The notes beneath the pieces were generated by a model, which worked only from the letters and a program-made list of their open reading frames with translations, did not search any database and had not been told where the DNA came from. The position numbers and the translations under genes are program-made. From CANJIV01 sp046330225 (GTDB lineage Bacteria; Actinomycetota; Thermoleophilia; Solirubrobacterales; Solirubrobacteraceae), in NCBI GenBank assembly GCA_046330225.1, contig JAXLTD010000002.1, forward strand, positions 248,001 to 312,000: a stretch of 64,000 nt of DNA, in the 5' to 3' direction. Positions 9,833 to 16,986 of this stretch are shown one piece after another; positions within the stretch are counted from its first letter, which is position 1; each line of letters begins with the position of its first letter.

Positions 9833-10503
9833 CCGTGCCCGGCGCGGCGCAGCCCGGCTGGGTCGCGCCCGACGTCGCCGAGGAGTTCCCGGGCTTGCGC
9901 CTGCGGACCGTTGTGGTGTCGGCGGCCGGCGCCGCAGGCCGGAGCCCGCGCGACGTGCGCGAGCGGCTGCGCGCCCTCTCGAGCCGGGTCCGGGGCGATC
10001 AGGCGATCGTGCAGCGCCAGCAGCCGATCCCGCTTGCCTACCGCGCCTTCTTCCGGCAGGTCGGCCTGGACCCCGACGCGACACGGACTCCGGCGGAGGC
10101 GGCCGTCCTTCAGCGGCTGGTGCACGGCGAGTTCCGGTCCCGCGGGCTCCTGGACGACGCGCTGACGGTCGCGCTCGTGGAGACCGGCGTGCCCGTGCGC
10201 GCCCTGGACGGCGAGCAGGCTGACGGCGCGCTCGGGATCCGGGCCTCCGCGGCCGGCGAGCGGCTTGGGCGCCGCGGGTCCGAGGCGCCCCCGCTGGCGG
10301 CAGGCCGGCTCGTTGTCGCGGACGCGGCCGGGCCGGTCGCCGAGCTCTTCGGGCCGCCGGCGGCCGGCCACGGCGTGACCAAGGCCACCCGGCAGGCCCT
10401 GCTCTACGCGGTCGCCGTGCCGGGCGTGCCCGACATCCACGCCGAGGAGGCGCTGTGGTGCGCCGCCGAGCTGCTGGATCCGGGCCTGGCACCCGGGCGC
10501 TGA
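9829..10503 (+). CDS. B3/B4 tRNA-binding domain protein
   Basis: 224 aa. The sequence resembles the B3/B4 domain of the phenylalanyl-tRNA synthetase beta chain, which also exists as free-standing proteins of this size. Supporting segments are the middle stretch with YRAFFRQVGLDP and the TPAEAAVLQRLVHGE helix, followed by a core strand region ending near the C-terminus. In the synthetase the domain edits mischarged Tyr-tRNAPhe; free-standing versions are presumed editing or tRNA-binding factors, which is inference. The start is GTG in a GTGA overlap with the thioredoxin-like gene. Confidence 0.65.
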   Translation: MTVPGAAQPGWVAPDVAEEFPGLRLRTVVVSAAGAAGRSPRDVRERLRALSSRVRGDQAIVQRQQPIPLAYRAFFRQVGLDPDATRTPAEAAVLQRLVHGEFRSRGLLDDALTVALVETGVPVRALDGEQADGALGIRASAAGERLGRRGSEAPPLAAGRLVVADAAGPVAELFGPPAAGHGVTKATRQALLYAVAVPGVPDIHAEEALWCAAELLDPGLAPGR

Positions 10504-10592
10504 GGCCGGCGCCGGGCGGCCTGGCAGCGGGTGCCGAGGGCTGGCTGGCCGCCACCGCCACTGGTAGACTCGCCCCGGCCTGGAGAGGTGCG

Positions 10593-11621
10593 ATGTCCGC
10601 CGTCGCCGACCACACCACCGCCCGTCCGCACGCCGCGCCCGCCGGCGTCGAGACCGATGAGCGCGCGGCCCGCCGGGCGCTGCGGGGCCAGATCGCCCGG
10701 CTCGAGCGCGACCTCGCCGCCGCTGTCGCCGAGGCCTTCCCGCGCGTCGCGATCGACGCCCGCGTGGCCTCGTTCGGCGGGCCCCGGCTTCTGGGCTTGG
10801 CCGAGCTCGAGGAGATCCGCGACGAGCTGGCCGGCCGGCTCCAGGACGCCCGCGGCGTGCTCGCCGAGCGGGCCGACGCCGAGGCGGCGAGCCGCCTGCT
10901 GATCGAGGAGATGCTTGTCGAGCCCGAGCGCCACAAGTGGGTCCGGGTGTCGAACGCCGACATCGGCGAGCGCGGCTGCAAGCACTGGCACGTGCGCCCC
11001 CGGTGGGGCCTGCTCGGCATGCTCCTGGGCTGGTGGCGCGTGAAGCTCTCCTCCGGCTGTCCGTTACCGTGGGGGTCGCGGCCACCCGGCCGCCGCCCCG
11101 CCACCGACCTCCTCTCGCCACCGCTTCCCGACCACGTGGGCCGACGCAGCCGCCAGCGCGCCGCAGCCGCTGATCCCCGCCGGGGATCGGCTTCCCCCGC
11201 GCCGCCGCCGACCGCCCCGAAGCCGGCCCGGCCCGCCCGCCGCCGTCCGGGCCACGGCGAGCCCCCGCCGGCACCGTGGGGCTCGTTCCCGCTCGCGGAG
11301 CTCAGCGTCTTCCTGGCCCTCGTCCTCGGGATCCTCGGGTTCGTGATCTGGGGGCGGGAAGGGAAGATCCTCGTGGTCTGCGCTGCCGCGCTTGGGAGCC
11401 TCGCCGGCCTCGAGCTGTCGATCCGCGAGCACCTCGCGGGCTTTCGCTCCCACTCGACCGTGCTCGCCGGCACGATCACCGTGATCGCGCTCGCGGGCAT
11501 GTTCTTCGCCAAGCTGCCGCAGGTCGTGATGCTGCCCGTCGGCGCGGCGGTCTTCGCGGCCGCGTTCTTCGCCCTGCGCGAGGTCTTCCGCCGCCGGTCC
11601 GGCGGCCTGGGGTTCCGATGA
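10593..11621 (+). CDS. Unknown protein with C-terminal membrane domain (possible fusion)
   Basis: 342 aa from an ATG with GGAGAGG eight bases upstream. The first part (about 1-155) is soluble: a coiled-coil-like start, a helix with LAELEEIRDELAGRLQDARG, and a Trp-rich segment ending in LGWWRVKLSSGCPL. That ending looks like a natural protein terminus. A 70-residue Pro/Arg-rich stretch follows, then a membrane part with four predicted TM segments (about 235-325). I do not recognise either half. It may be two genes joined by loss of a stop, with an alternative start for the second part at GTG 11136. TAGACT at 10565-10570 may be the promoter -10. The stop overlaps the next ATG. Confidence 0.55.
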   Translation: MSAVADHTTARPHAAPAGVETDERAARRALRGQIARLERDLAAAVAEAFPRVAIDARVASFGGPRLLGLAELEEIRDELAGRLQDARGVLAERADAEAASRLLIEEMLVEPERHKWVRVSNADIGERGCKHWHVRPRWGLLGMLLGWWRVKLSSGCPLPWGSRPPGRRPATDLLSPPLPDHVGRRSRQRAAAADPRRGSASPAPPPTAPKPARPARRRPGHGEPPPAPWGSFPLAELSVFLALVLGILGFVIWGREGKILVVCAAALGSLAGLELSIREHLAGFRSHSTVLAGTITVIALAGMFFAKLPQVVMLPVGAAVFAAAFFALREVFRRRSGGLGFR

Positions 11622-12124
11622 CGGAGGCCGATCCCGCCGGCCAGCGCCGGATGCAACTGCGCGGGCTGCACCACGTCACGCTCATCTGCCGCGACCTGAA
11701 CCGCACCACGGCGTTCTACCGCGACCTCCTCGGCCTCGCGCTCGTCTCGGAGGCCACGAACGACGACGACCCCGGGACCCGGCACTTCTACTTCGGGGAC
11801 GCCGAAGGAACGCCGGGGACGCTCCTGTCGTTCCTCGAGTACCCGTCGCTGCCGCCCGGGACGGTCGGCACCGGGTCGACGCACCACATCGCCCTGTCGG
11901 TCGGGTCCGACGAGGAGCAGGTCGCCTGGCGGGACTATCTGCGCAGCCGCGGCATCGAGTGCACCGACGTGTATGACCGCGGCGCGATGCGGTCCGTCTA
12001 CCTCCGCGATCCCGACGGGCACATTCTCGAGATCGCGACGATCGGTCCGGGATTCGGGCGGGGCGCCGCCCCGGGCCCGGCGGGATCGGCCGGCCCGCCG
12101 GGATCGGCCGGCCCGCCGGCCTAG
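11618..12124 (+). CDS. VOC/glyoxalase superfamily protein
   Basis: 168 aa. One vicinal-oxygen-chelate domain (about residues 10-140): LHHVTLICRDLNRTTAFYRDLLGL at the N-side betaalphabeta unit, THHIALSV at the start of the second unit, and RSVYLRDPDGHILEIAT at the end. Putative metal ligands are His in LHHV, His in THHI and Glu in HILEIA. Members include ring-cleaving dioxygenases and glyoxalase I; the reaction here cannot be specified. The C-terminus carries a low-complexity GSAGPP tandem (about 18-bp DNA repeat at 12085-12120). The ATG overlaps the upstream stop. Confidence 0.8.
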   Translation: MTEADPAGQRRMQLRGLHHVTLICRDLNRTTAFYRDLLGLALVSEATNDDDPGTRHFYFGDAEGTPGTLLSFLEYPSLPPGTVGTGSTHHIALSVGSDEEQVAWRDYLRSRGIECTDVYDRGAMRSVYLRDPDGHILEIATIGPGFGRGAAPGPAGSAGPPGSAGPPA

Positions 12125-12173
12125 GCCGCGGCGGGGTCGGTGCGGGCAGCGGTCCGGCGGTCGGCATCGGACC

Positions 12174-12304
12174 GAACTTGTGCGCCTCTGCCACCGGTTC
12201 GGTGGCTGGTGTGCGCGAGAACGGCTGGCGGGCTGTTCCCTCGGCGAACCTGTGCGCCTCCGCCACCGGTTCGGTGGCTGGTGTGCGCGAGAACGGCTGG
12301 CGGG
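12174..12304. repeat. 59-bp direct repeat, two copies with internal hairpin
   Basis: Copies at 12174-12232 and 12246-12304 (72-base period) differ at two positions, both C/T changes. Each contains a perfect short inverted repeat, GCCACCG-GTT-CGGTGGC. They sit in a gene-free convergent region. They could be REP-like elements, protein-binding sites or a local duplication; sequence alone does not decide. Confidence 0.85.
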
Positions 12305-12434
12305 GCCGGAGCGATCGCGGGGCCGGGAGCGATCGCGGGCGGAAGTGGGGCCGGTGCGGATCGGTCGCTGCGGAGAGCACCCGCGGATCGCGGCTTCCGC
12401 GCCGCGCGGGTCGCGTCGCCCCGCGTGGCCTGGC

Positions 12435-12467
12435 CCGGCGCCGGCCCCGCTCAGGGGCCGGCGCCGG
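12435..12467 (-). terminator. Hairpin downstream of mIHF-type gene
   Basis: A perfect 14-bp GC stem (arms CCGGCGCCGGCCCC and its complement) with a five-base loop starts six bases after the stop of the 12474-12839 gene. No U-tract follows, as often in GC-rich actinobacteria. It could serve both converging genes. Confidence 0.55.
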
Positions 12468-12473
12468 CCTGCC

Positions 12474-12839
12474 TCATGCCACGCGGGCGATCGGGAACCC
12501 GGCAACGTCTGCCGGGGCAGCCTTGGCTTCGAGGAGCGCGGCCAGCGTTCGCCGCTGGCGCTCGGTCATCGAGCCAATCGTCTTCGTCTCCGACATGGGG
12601 ATGGAGGCCAGGAACTTCCGGCACCGGGTGCGTCCCCAGCGCCGCTGGCTGGCCAGCAGATCGGCGACGGCCATGCTCTCGGCCTCCCAGGGGCAGGAGG
12701 CGATCACCTCCGCCGCCGTCAGCTCGCCGTCGGCGATTCGCCGCTTCAGCTCCGCCCGGGCGAGCCGGACACGGTTGGCCAGCTCCAGGGCCCGCATGTG
12801 CTGCTGCGGAGCAGCGGCGATCGTCGCGGTCGCGCTCAT
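12474..12839 (-). CDS. Integration host factor, actinobacterial type (mIHF-like)
   Basis: 121 aa. The body matches mIHF architecture: an N-terminal helix with ALELANRVRLARAELKRRI, a segment ending in VADLLASQRRWGRTRCRKFL (helix-two-turn-helix-like DNA contact region), and a C-terminal MTERQRRTLAALLEA helix. mIHF is a small nucleoid-associated protein that binds and bends DNA, with roles in replication and recombination in mycobacteria and streptomycetes. I chose the ATG at 12839 because GGAGG lies seven bases upstream; a longer upstream reading lacks a site. Cys residues in the middle are unusual. The gene stands alone between terminator and long leader. Confidence 0.75.
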   Translation of the reverse strand: MSATATIAAAPQQHMRALELANRVRLARAELKRRIADGELTAAEVIASCPWEAESMAVADLLASQRRWGRTRCRKFLASIPMSETKTIGSMTERQRRTLAALLEAKAAPADVAGFPIARVA

Positions 12840-13031
12840 CTGTCCTCCCTGCTCGCCGTCTGTGGCGAACACCTCGTTGTTTTGGCACCTCGGCGCCGCC
12901 GATCTCGCTGCGCGCAGGGGTCTCTGGCCGCTCCGCACGCACCCACGCGCGTCCCTCCCTCGGGACTGCGGACCAGCCGTTTTCGAGACCCCCGCGCCCG
13001 GCGAGAACGACCGGGCGCCACTGCGGGGCGC

Positions 13032-13061
13032 AGACTACGAGACCGGCGCTGAGGGGGTCAA
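13032..13061 (-). promoter_or_regulatory. Putative promoter of the mIHF-type gene
   Basis: Read on the minus strand: TTGACC (13056-13061), an 18-base spacer, and TAGTCT (13032-13037). Transcription would begin near 13025 and give a leader of about 185 bases. Directly upstream is a dyad TGGAC-AGAC-GTCCA (13062-13075), placed where a regulator could act. Confidence 0.45.
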
Positions 13062-13160
13062 TGGACGTCTGTCCAGATCCTCCGCACAGAGCGGTTAATT
13101 CGAAACAGACGAAACCTGAATCGCGGAAAGAGATTCAAGAGTCTCCCCGCCGCGTCACGG

Positions 13161-13230
13161 CCGGCGGGCCGGCAGGGGGGCGGGCCGGCGGGCCGGCGGG
13201 GGGCGGGCCGGCGGGCCGGCGGGGGGCGGG
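13161..13230. repeat. G-rich tandem repeat, three units
   Basis: Units of 24, 23 and 23 bases (13161-13184, 13185-13207, 13208-13230) built from CCGGCGGGCCGGC plus a run of six Gs and CGGG. The first unit has one extra A. It begins downstream of the 13243 stop (minus strand). The G runs could form quadruplex structures or act in termination. Confidence 0.85.
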
Positions 13231-13242
13231 CGGCGGACGGCG

Positions 13243-14505
13243 TCAGGCCGCGGATGGCAGCGGGCCGTGCTCGGCCTCGAACTCCCGCTTGACCGTCGCG
13301 AACGCCTCGAGCGCCCGGTCCAGCACTGCGGTGTCGTGCGTAGCCATCACGCTCGTGCGCAGCAGCGCGCCGCCCGGCGGCACCGCGGGGTGGATCGCCA
13401 CGTTGACGTAGACCCCGTGGTCGTAGAGGGCCCGCCAGAGCAGGACGGCCTTCCAGTCGTCGGCGACCAGCACCGGCACGATCGGCGTGACGACGTCGGT
13501 GCCGTCGGCGAGCCGCGTCGGGTCGACCACGTGGAACCCGAGGTCGTGCAGCCCGCGGTTGAGGTAGCGGGCGTTGTCCTGGAGCCGGGCCGTGAGGGCC
13601 GGGCCCTCGTCCGACCTGAGGATCCGCAGCGCGGCCAGCGCCGCCCCGACCGCGGCGGGCACGGCGGCGGCAGTGAAGAGGAACGGACGCGAGGCGATCC
13701 GCAGGTACTCGATGACCTCCTCGGGGCCGGCGATGAATCCGCCGCAGGAGGCCAGGGACTTCGAGAATGTCCCCATCCGGAGGTCGACGCGGTCCTCGAC
13801 GCCGAAGAGCTCGCTGGCGCCGGCGCCGCGGGCGCCGAGCGTCCCGACGCCGTGGGCCTCGTCGACCATCAGGCGCGCGCCGAAGCGGGAGCAGAGGTCG
13901 GTGATTTCGGGGAGCGGGGCCACGTCGCCCTCCATCGAGAAGACGCCGTCGACCACGACGAGGATGCCGCCGCCGTCGCCGGCCGCCTTCTCGAGCGTCC
14001 GCTCCAGCTTGTCGAGGCGGTTGTGGCGGAAGGCGCGCAGCTTGGCTCGCGAGAGCACGCAGCCGTCGAGGATCGAGGCGTGGTCGCCGGAGTCGGCGAC
14101 CACGGTGTCGCCCGGCGCGAGGATCGTCCCGAGGCACCCGATATTGGCCTGGTGGCCGGTGGTGAAGACGATCGCGTCCTCGGTCCCCATGAACGCCGCC
14201 AGCTCGGTCTCGAGCTGGAGGTGCAGGTCGATGGTGCCGTTGAGCAGCCGCGAGCCGGTGAGCCCGGTGCCGAAGCGCTCGAGCGCGGCCCGCGCGCCCT
14301 CCATGACCCGCGGGTCCCCGGTCAGGCCCAGGTAGTTGTTGGACCCGAGCATGATCCGCTCGGCGCCCTCCATCTCGACGACCGGCGCGGCGGGCGACTC
14401 GAGCTGCCGGAAGTACGGCAGCACGTCGGCGGCCCGCGCGGCGGCGAGCTGCTCGGCCCGGTCGTGGCCGCGGACCTTGGCGAAGACGTCGACGGTGGTC
14501 GGCAT
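13243..14505 (-). CDS. Alpha-oxoamine synthase, serine palmitoyltransferase-like
   Basis: 420 aa, the usual length for PLP-dependent alpha-oxoamine synthases (SPT, KBL, BioF). Visible: LGSNNYLGL (about 53-61), GSRLLNGTIDLHLQLE (about 84-99), DSGDHASILDG, DEAHGVG (about 215-221) and the PLP lysine in GTFSKS (K249). The LNGT-D-H-LE form is closer to bacterial serine palmitoyltransferase than to BioF (usually VTG) or glycine C-acetyltransferase (usually ICGT). That would make it the first step of sphingolipid synthesis, serine plus acyl thioester to 3-ketosphinganine. A GNAT protein starts only 15 bases away on the other strand. Glycine C-acetyltransferase remains possible. Confidence 0.65.
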   Translation of the reverse strand: MPTTVDVFAKVRGHDRAEQLAAARAADVLPYFRQLESPAAPVVEMEGAERIMLGSNNYLGLTGDPRVMEGARAALERFGTGLTGSRLLNGTIDLHLQLETELAAFMGTEDAIVFTTGHQANIGCLGTILAPGDTVVADSGDHASILDGCVLSRAKLRAFRHNRLDKLERTLEKAAGDGGGILVVVDGVFSMEGDVAPLPEITDLCSRFGARLMVDEAHGVGTLGARGAGASELFGVEDRVDLRMGTFSKSLASCGGFIAGPEEVIEYLRIASRPFLFTAAAVPAAVGAALAALRILRSDEGPALTARLQDNARYLNRGLHDLGFHVVDPTRLADGTDVVTPIVPVLVADDWKAVLLWRALYDHGVYVNVAIHPAVPPGGALLRTSVMATHDTAVLDRALEAFATVKREFEAEHGPLPSAA

Positions 14506-14520
14506 ATACAGTGCCGCGCC

Positions 14521-15729
14521 GTGCCTGTGGAGATCCGGACGGTCGCGACGAAGAAGGAGCTCGATGCGTTCATCAAGCTCCCCTGGACACTCTACGCCAA
14601 CGAGGAGATGTGGGTGCCGCCCCTCATCTCCGAGCTGCGCCGCCATCTGGACCGCGACCGCAACCCGTTCTTCGAGCACGCCGAGGCCGAGTATTTCCTC
14701 GCCTTCCGGGACGGCCGGCTCGTCGGCCGGATCAGCGCGCACACCGACCGGAACTTCAACGAGTTCCAGGGCAACGACTGGGGGCTCTTCGGCTTCTTCG
14801 AGTGCGAGGACGACCAGGAGGCGGCCGACGCGCTGCTCGGCACTGCGAAGGCTTGGCTGACCGAGCGCGACCGCGACCGGATGGTCGGCCCGATGAACTT
14901 CACGACCAACGACGAGTGCGGCCTGCTCGTCGACGGGTTCGAGTACGCGCCGTCGATCCTCACCCCGTGGACGCACCGCTACTACCCGGCGCTGCTCGAA
15001 CGGGCCGGGTTCACCAAGGCGATGGACGTCCAGATGTGGGAGCTCTGGAACCTCGAGGGCGGCCGCGACTCCGTGATGCCCGTCCTGTGGGAGCTGGCCG
15101 ACCAGGTCGAGTCCAAGCACGGGATCGTCTGCCGGTACATGAAGAAGAAGGACATCCAGGCCGAGGTCGAGCGCTTCCTCGAGGTCTACAACGCCGCCTG
15201 GGAGCGAAACTGGGGCTTCGTGCCGCTCACCGACGACGAGGTGCGCGCCTACGCCAAGGACCTCAAGCCGATCCTCGACGAGCACTGGGCGATGATCGCC
15301 GAGCGCAAGGACACCGGCGAGGTCGTCGGGGCGGCCCTGACCCTGCCCGACTACAACCAGGTCCTCAAGCACCTCAACGGCCGCCTGCTCCCGTTCGGCT
15401 GGATCAAGGCGCTGTACTGGCGGCGCAAGATCGACCGCGTGCGCGTCTTCGCGCTCGGCGTCAAGAAGGAGTACCAGCACACCGGCGTGGCGGCCAAGCT
15501 CTACCAGATGCACTACGACTCGACCGACGTCACCCCGCAGAAGGGCGGCGAGATGGGGTGGATCCTCGAGACGAACCGCGCGATGAACCGCGGGATGGAG
15601 GCGATGGGCGGCAAGGTCCTGCGCCGGTATCGGTTCTATGAGGCGATGCTCCCGCGGATCGACGCCCCGGTGGCGGCTCCGGCCGGCCCGGAGGCGGCCG
15701 AACCGTCCGCCCCGCCCGCGCAGTCGTGA
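14521..15729 (+). CDS. GNAT-fold N-acyltransferase-like protein
   Basis: 402 aa. The N-terminal half has YFLAFRDGRLVGRISAHTDR, a GNAT-like strand-helix, followed by GPMNFTTNDECGLLVDGF. The C-terminal half has a second GNAT-like core with VRVFALGVKKEYQHTGVAAKLYQ, an acyl-CoA pyrophosphate loop of Q/RxxGxA type. Large two-core GNAT proteins of this kind occur beside serine palmitoyltransferase; Caulobacter's bacterial ceramide synthase is a GNAT-type protein. By context this is a candidate acyltransferase for a sphingoid base, which is inference. GTG 14521 was chosen as the first start in frame; GTG 14527 is an alternative. TATACA at 14505-14510 may be a leaderless -10. Confidence 0.6.
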   Translation: MPVEIRTVATKKELDAFIKLPWTLYANEEMWVPPLISELRRHLDRDRNPFFEHAEAEYFLAFRDGRLVGRISAHTDRNFNEFQGNDWGLFGFFECEDDQEAADALLGTAKAWLTERDRDRMVGPMNFTTNDECGLLVDGFEYAPSILTPWTHRYYPALLERAGFTKAMDVQMWELWNLEGGRDSVMPVLWELADQVESKHGIVCRYMKKKDIQAEVERFLEVYNAAWERNWGFVPLTDDEVRAYAKDLKPILDEHWAMIAERKDTGEVVGAALTLPDYNQVLKHLNGRLLPFGWIKALYWRRKIDRVRVFALGVKKEYQHTGVAAKLYQMHYDSTDVTPQKGGEMGWILETNRAMNRGMEAMGGKVLRRYRFYEAMLPRIDAPVAAPAGPEAAEPSAPPAQS

Positions 15730-15737
15730 GCGGCGGG

Positions 15738-15743
15738 TAGACT
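15738..15743 (+). promoter_or_regulatory. Putative -10 element (TAGACT), leaderless start
   Basis: TAGACT is eight bases before GTG 15752, with no ribosome binding site. It supports that start for the small membrane protein. Confidence 0.45.
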
Positions 15744-15751
15744 CCTGCGCC

Positions 15752-16057
15752 GTGAGCGCTGAGCCCGCCAAGGCTGCCGAGGTCCCCGTCTCGTCCGAGC
15801 CCGATCGCCTGCCGGTCCTGCACGAGGTCCGCGCCGTCGCCCCGGCGCCCGCCGGTCCGACGCCGGTCGTCCAGGCAGCAGCGCTCGCCGCGACCGGCCT
15901 CGTCGCGGGCGCCGCGACCGTGGCCCTCGCCCGCCGGCGCTCGGCCCGCAAGGCCCTCCCGTCGCGCCGGCGCCGCAAGGGCGGCAAGGGCGACGCGGTG
16001 CAGGTCCTCGCCAGCCGCTCCTTCCTCGTCGACGTTCACCTCGTCGACCGCGGCTGA
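15752..16057 (+). CDS. Small hypothetical protein, one membrane segment
   Basis: 101 aa. An acidic and Pro-rich N-terminus is followed by one Ala-rich hydrophobic segment (about residues 41-62), then a strongly basic stretch (RRRSARKALPSRRRRKGGKG) and a hydrophobic C-terminus. The layout fits a single-pass protein with a basic cytoplasmic face. I do not recognise a family. It lies two bases upstream of the DNA glycosylase gene and is probably co-transcribed with it. Confidence 0.55.
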   Translation: MSAEPAKAAEVPVSSEPDRLPVLHEVRAVAPAPAGPTPVVQAAALAATGLVAGAATVALARRRSARKALPSRRRRKGGKGDAVQVLASRSFLVDVHLVDRG

Positions 16058-16058
16058 C

Positions 16059-16964
16059 GTGGCCGGGCTCGGCGCCGTTCGCGTCGACGTCGAGGCTCGC
16101 CCGCCCTGGCCCTACCGCCGCCCCCGGGCCGGCTTCGACGGCGTGGCGCGCGTCCGCGGCCCGGCCATCCGCCGGCTGCTCCACGTCGACGGCGTGCCGG
16201 TCGTCGTCGGCGCGGTGACGGCACGCGACTCGGTGCGGCTGGCCGCCCGGGCCGACACTCGGGAGCGCGCCGAGGAGGGGATCGCCCGCTGGCGCTTCGC
16301 CCTCGGCGTCGACGACGACCTCGCGCCGTTCTACGAGCGGTTCCGCTTCGATCCGCTGCTCGGGCCGCTCGTGCGGCGCGACCCCGCGCTGCGCGTCCAC
16401 CGCCGGCCCGAGCCGTTCGAGGCGCTGGCCTGGGCCGTCACCGAGCAGCTCATCGAGTCGGGCCGGGCCGCGGAGATCCAGCGCGCAATCGTCGGCCGGC
16501 ACGGCCGGCGCGGCCCCGAGCTTGGCCTGCGGGACCTGCCGGCAGCGAGCACCGTGGCCGGCTTGGCGCCGGCCGAGCTTGAACGCTGCGGCTTGGCCGC
16601 GGCGCGCGCGCGGGCGCTGATTCGCGCGGCCCGAGAGGTCGCGACGGGGCGGGTCGACCTTCGCGCCGCCGACCCGGGGCCGGGCTGGCGGCGGCTGCGG
16701 GCCATCAGCGGGATCGGGCCCTGGACCGTCGAGGTCCTCGCGCTGCACGGCCAGGGGCGCCTCGACATCGTTCCGGCCGGCGACCTGGCACACCTCAAGC
16801 TCGTCGGCCGCCTCACCACTGGGCGCCCGGGGGCCCGGGCCACCGAGGACGCGGTCCGCGCGTTCTATGCGCGCTTCGATCCCTGGGCCGGCCTGGCCGC
16901 CGAGCACCTGCTCGCGGGCTGGGCCCGCGGCGCCTTTCCCGCGGGCGCGGCCCGGGCCGCCTAG
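16059..16964 (+). CDS. DNA-3-methyladenine glycosylase II (AlkA-like)
   Basis: 301 aa. The C-terminal two thirds is an HhH-GPD domain: a helix with FEALAWAVTEQLIES, the helix-hairpin-helix ISGIGPWTVE (about residues 212-221), and the catalytic Asp in IVPAGDLAHLKL. The N-terminal about 100 residues match the AlkA TBP-like domain in size. The enzyme removes alkylated purines from DNA as a monofunctional glycosylase in base-excision repair. No Ada or methyltransferase gene is adjacent. The GTG start follows the previous stop by one base. Confidence 0.85.
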   Translation: MAGLGAVRVDVEARPPWPYRRPRAGFDGVARVRGPAIRRLLHVDGVPVVVGAVTARDSVRLAARADTRERAEEGIARWRFALGVDDDLAPFYERFRFDPLLGPLVRRDPALRVHRRPEPFEALAWAVTEQLIESGRAAEIQRAIVGRHGRRGPELGLRDLPAASTVAGLAPAELERCGLAAARARALIRAAREVATGRVDLRAADPGPGWRRLRAISGIGPWTVEVLALHGQGRLDIVPAGDLAHLKLVGRLTTGRPGARATEDAVRAFYARFDPWAGLAAEHLLAGWARGAFPAGAARAA

Positions 16965-16986
16965 CCCTGCCGTCCCGGCGGGCCGC

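Larger units (their letters stand above)
12125..12473. other. Intergenic region with repeats, no gene seen
   Basis: 349 bases between the converging VOC and mIHF-type genes. It holds a 59-bp direct repeat, a short GAGCGATCGCGGG doublet near 12310-12340, and a strong hairpin at 12435-12467. Frames are open here only because of high GC; I see no coding signature. Confidence 0.6.
12840..13242. other. Intergenic region: mIHF leader and promoter, tandem repeat
   Basis: 403 bases. From left to right (minus-strand gene reads leftward): a leader of about 185 bases, a sigma-A-like minus-strand promoter, a dyad at 13062-13075, an AT-richer patch (about 13085-13140) and a G-rich tandem repeat. No gene seen. 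Confidence 0.55.

Noticed and set aside
12174..12304. CRISPR array
   Set aside because: Only two copies, a 13-base spacer and no cas genes in the window.
12840..12938. Longer N-terminus for the mIHF-type protein (start at 12938)
   Set aside because: The extra residues are Arg/Ala-rich without family similarity, and a GGAGG site stands before ATG 12839.
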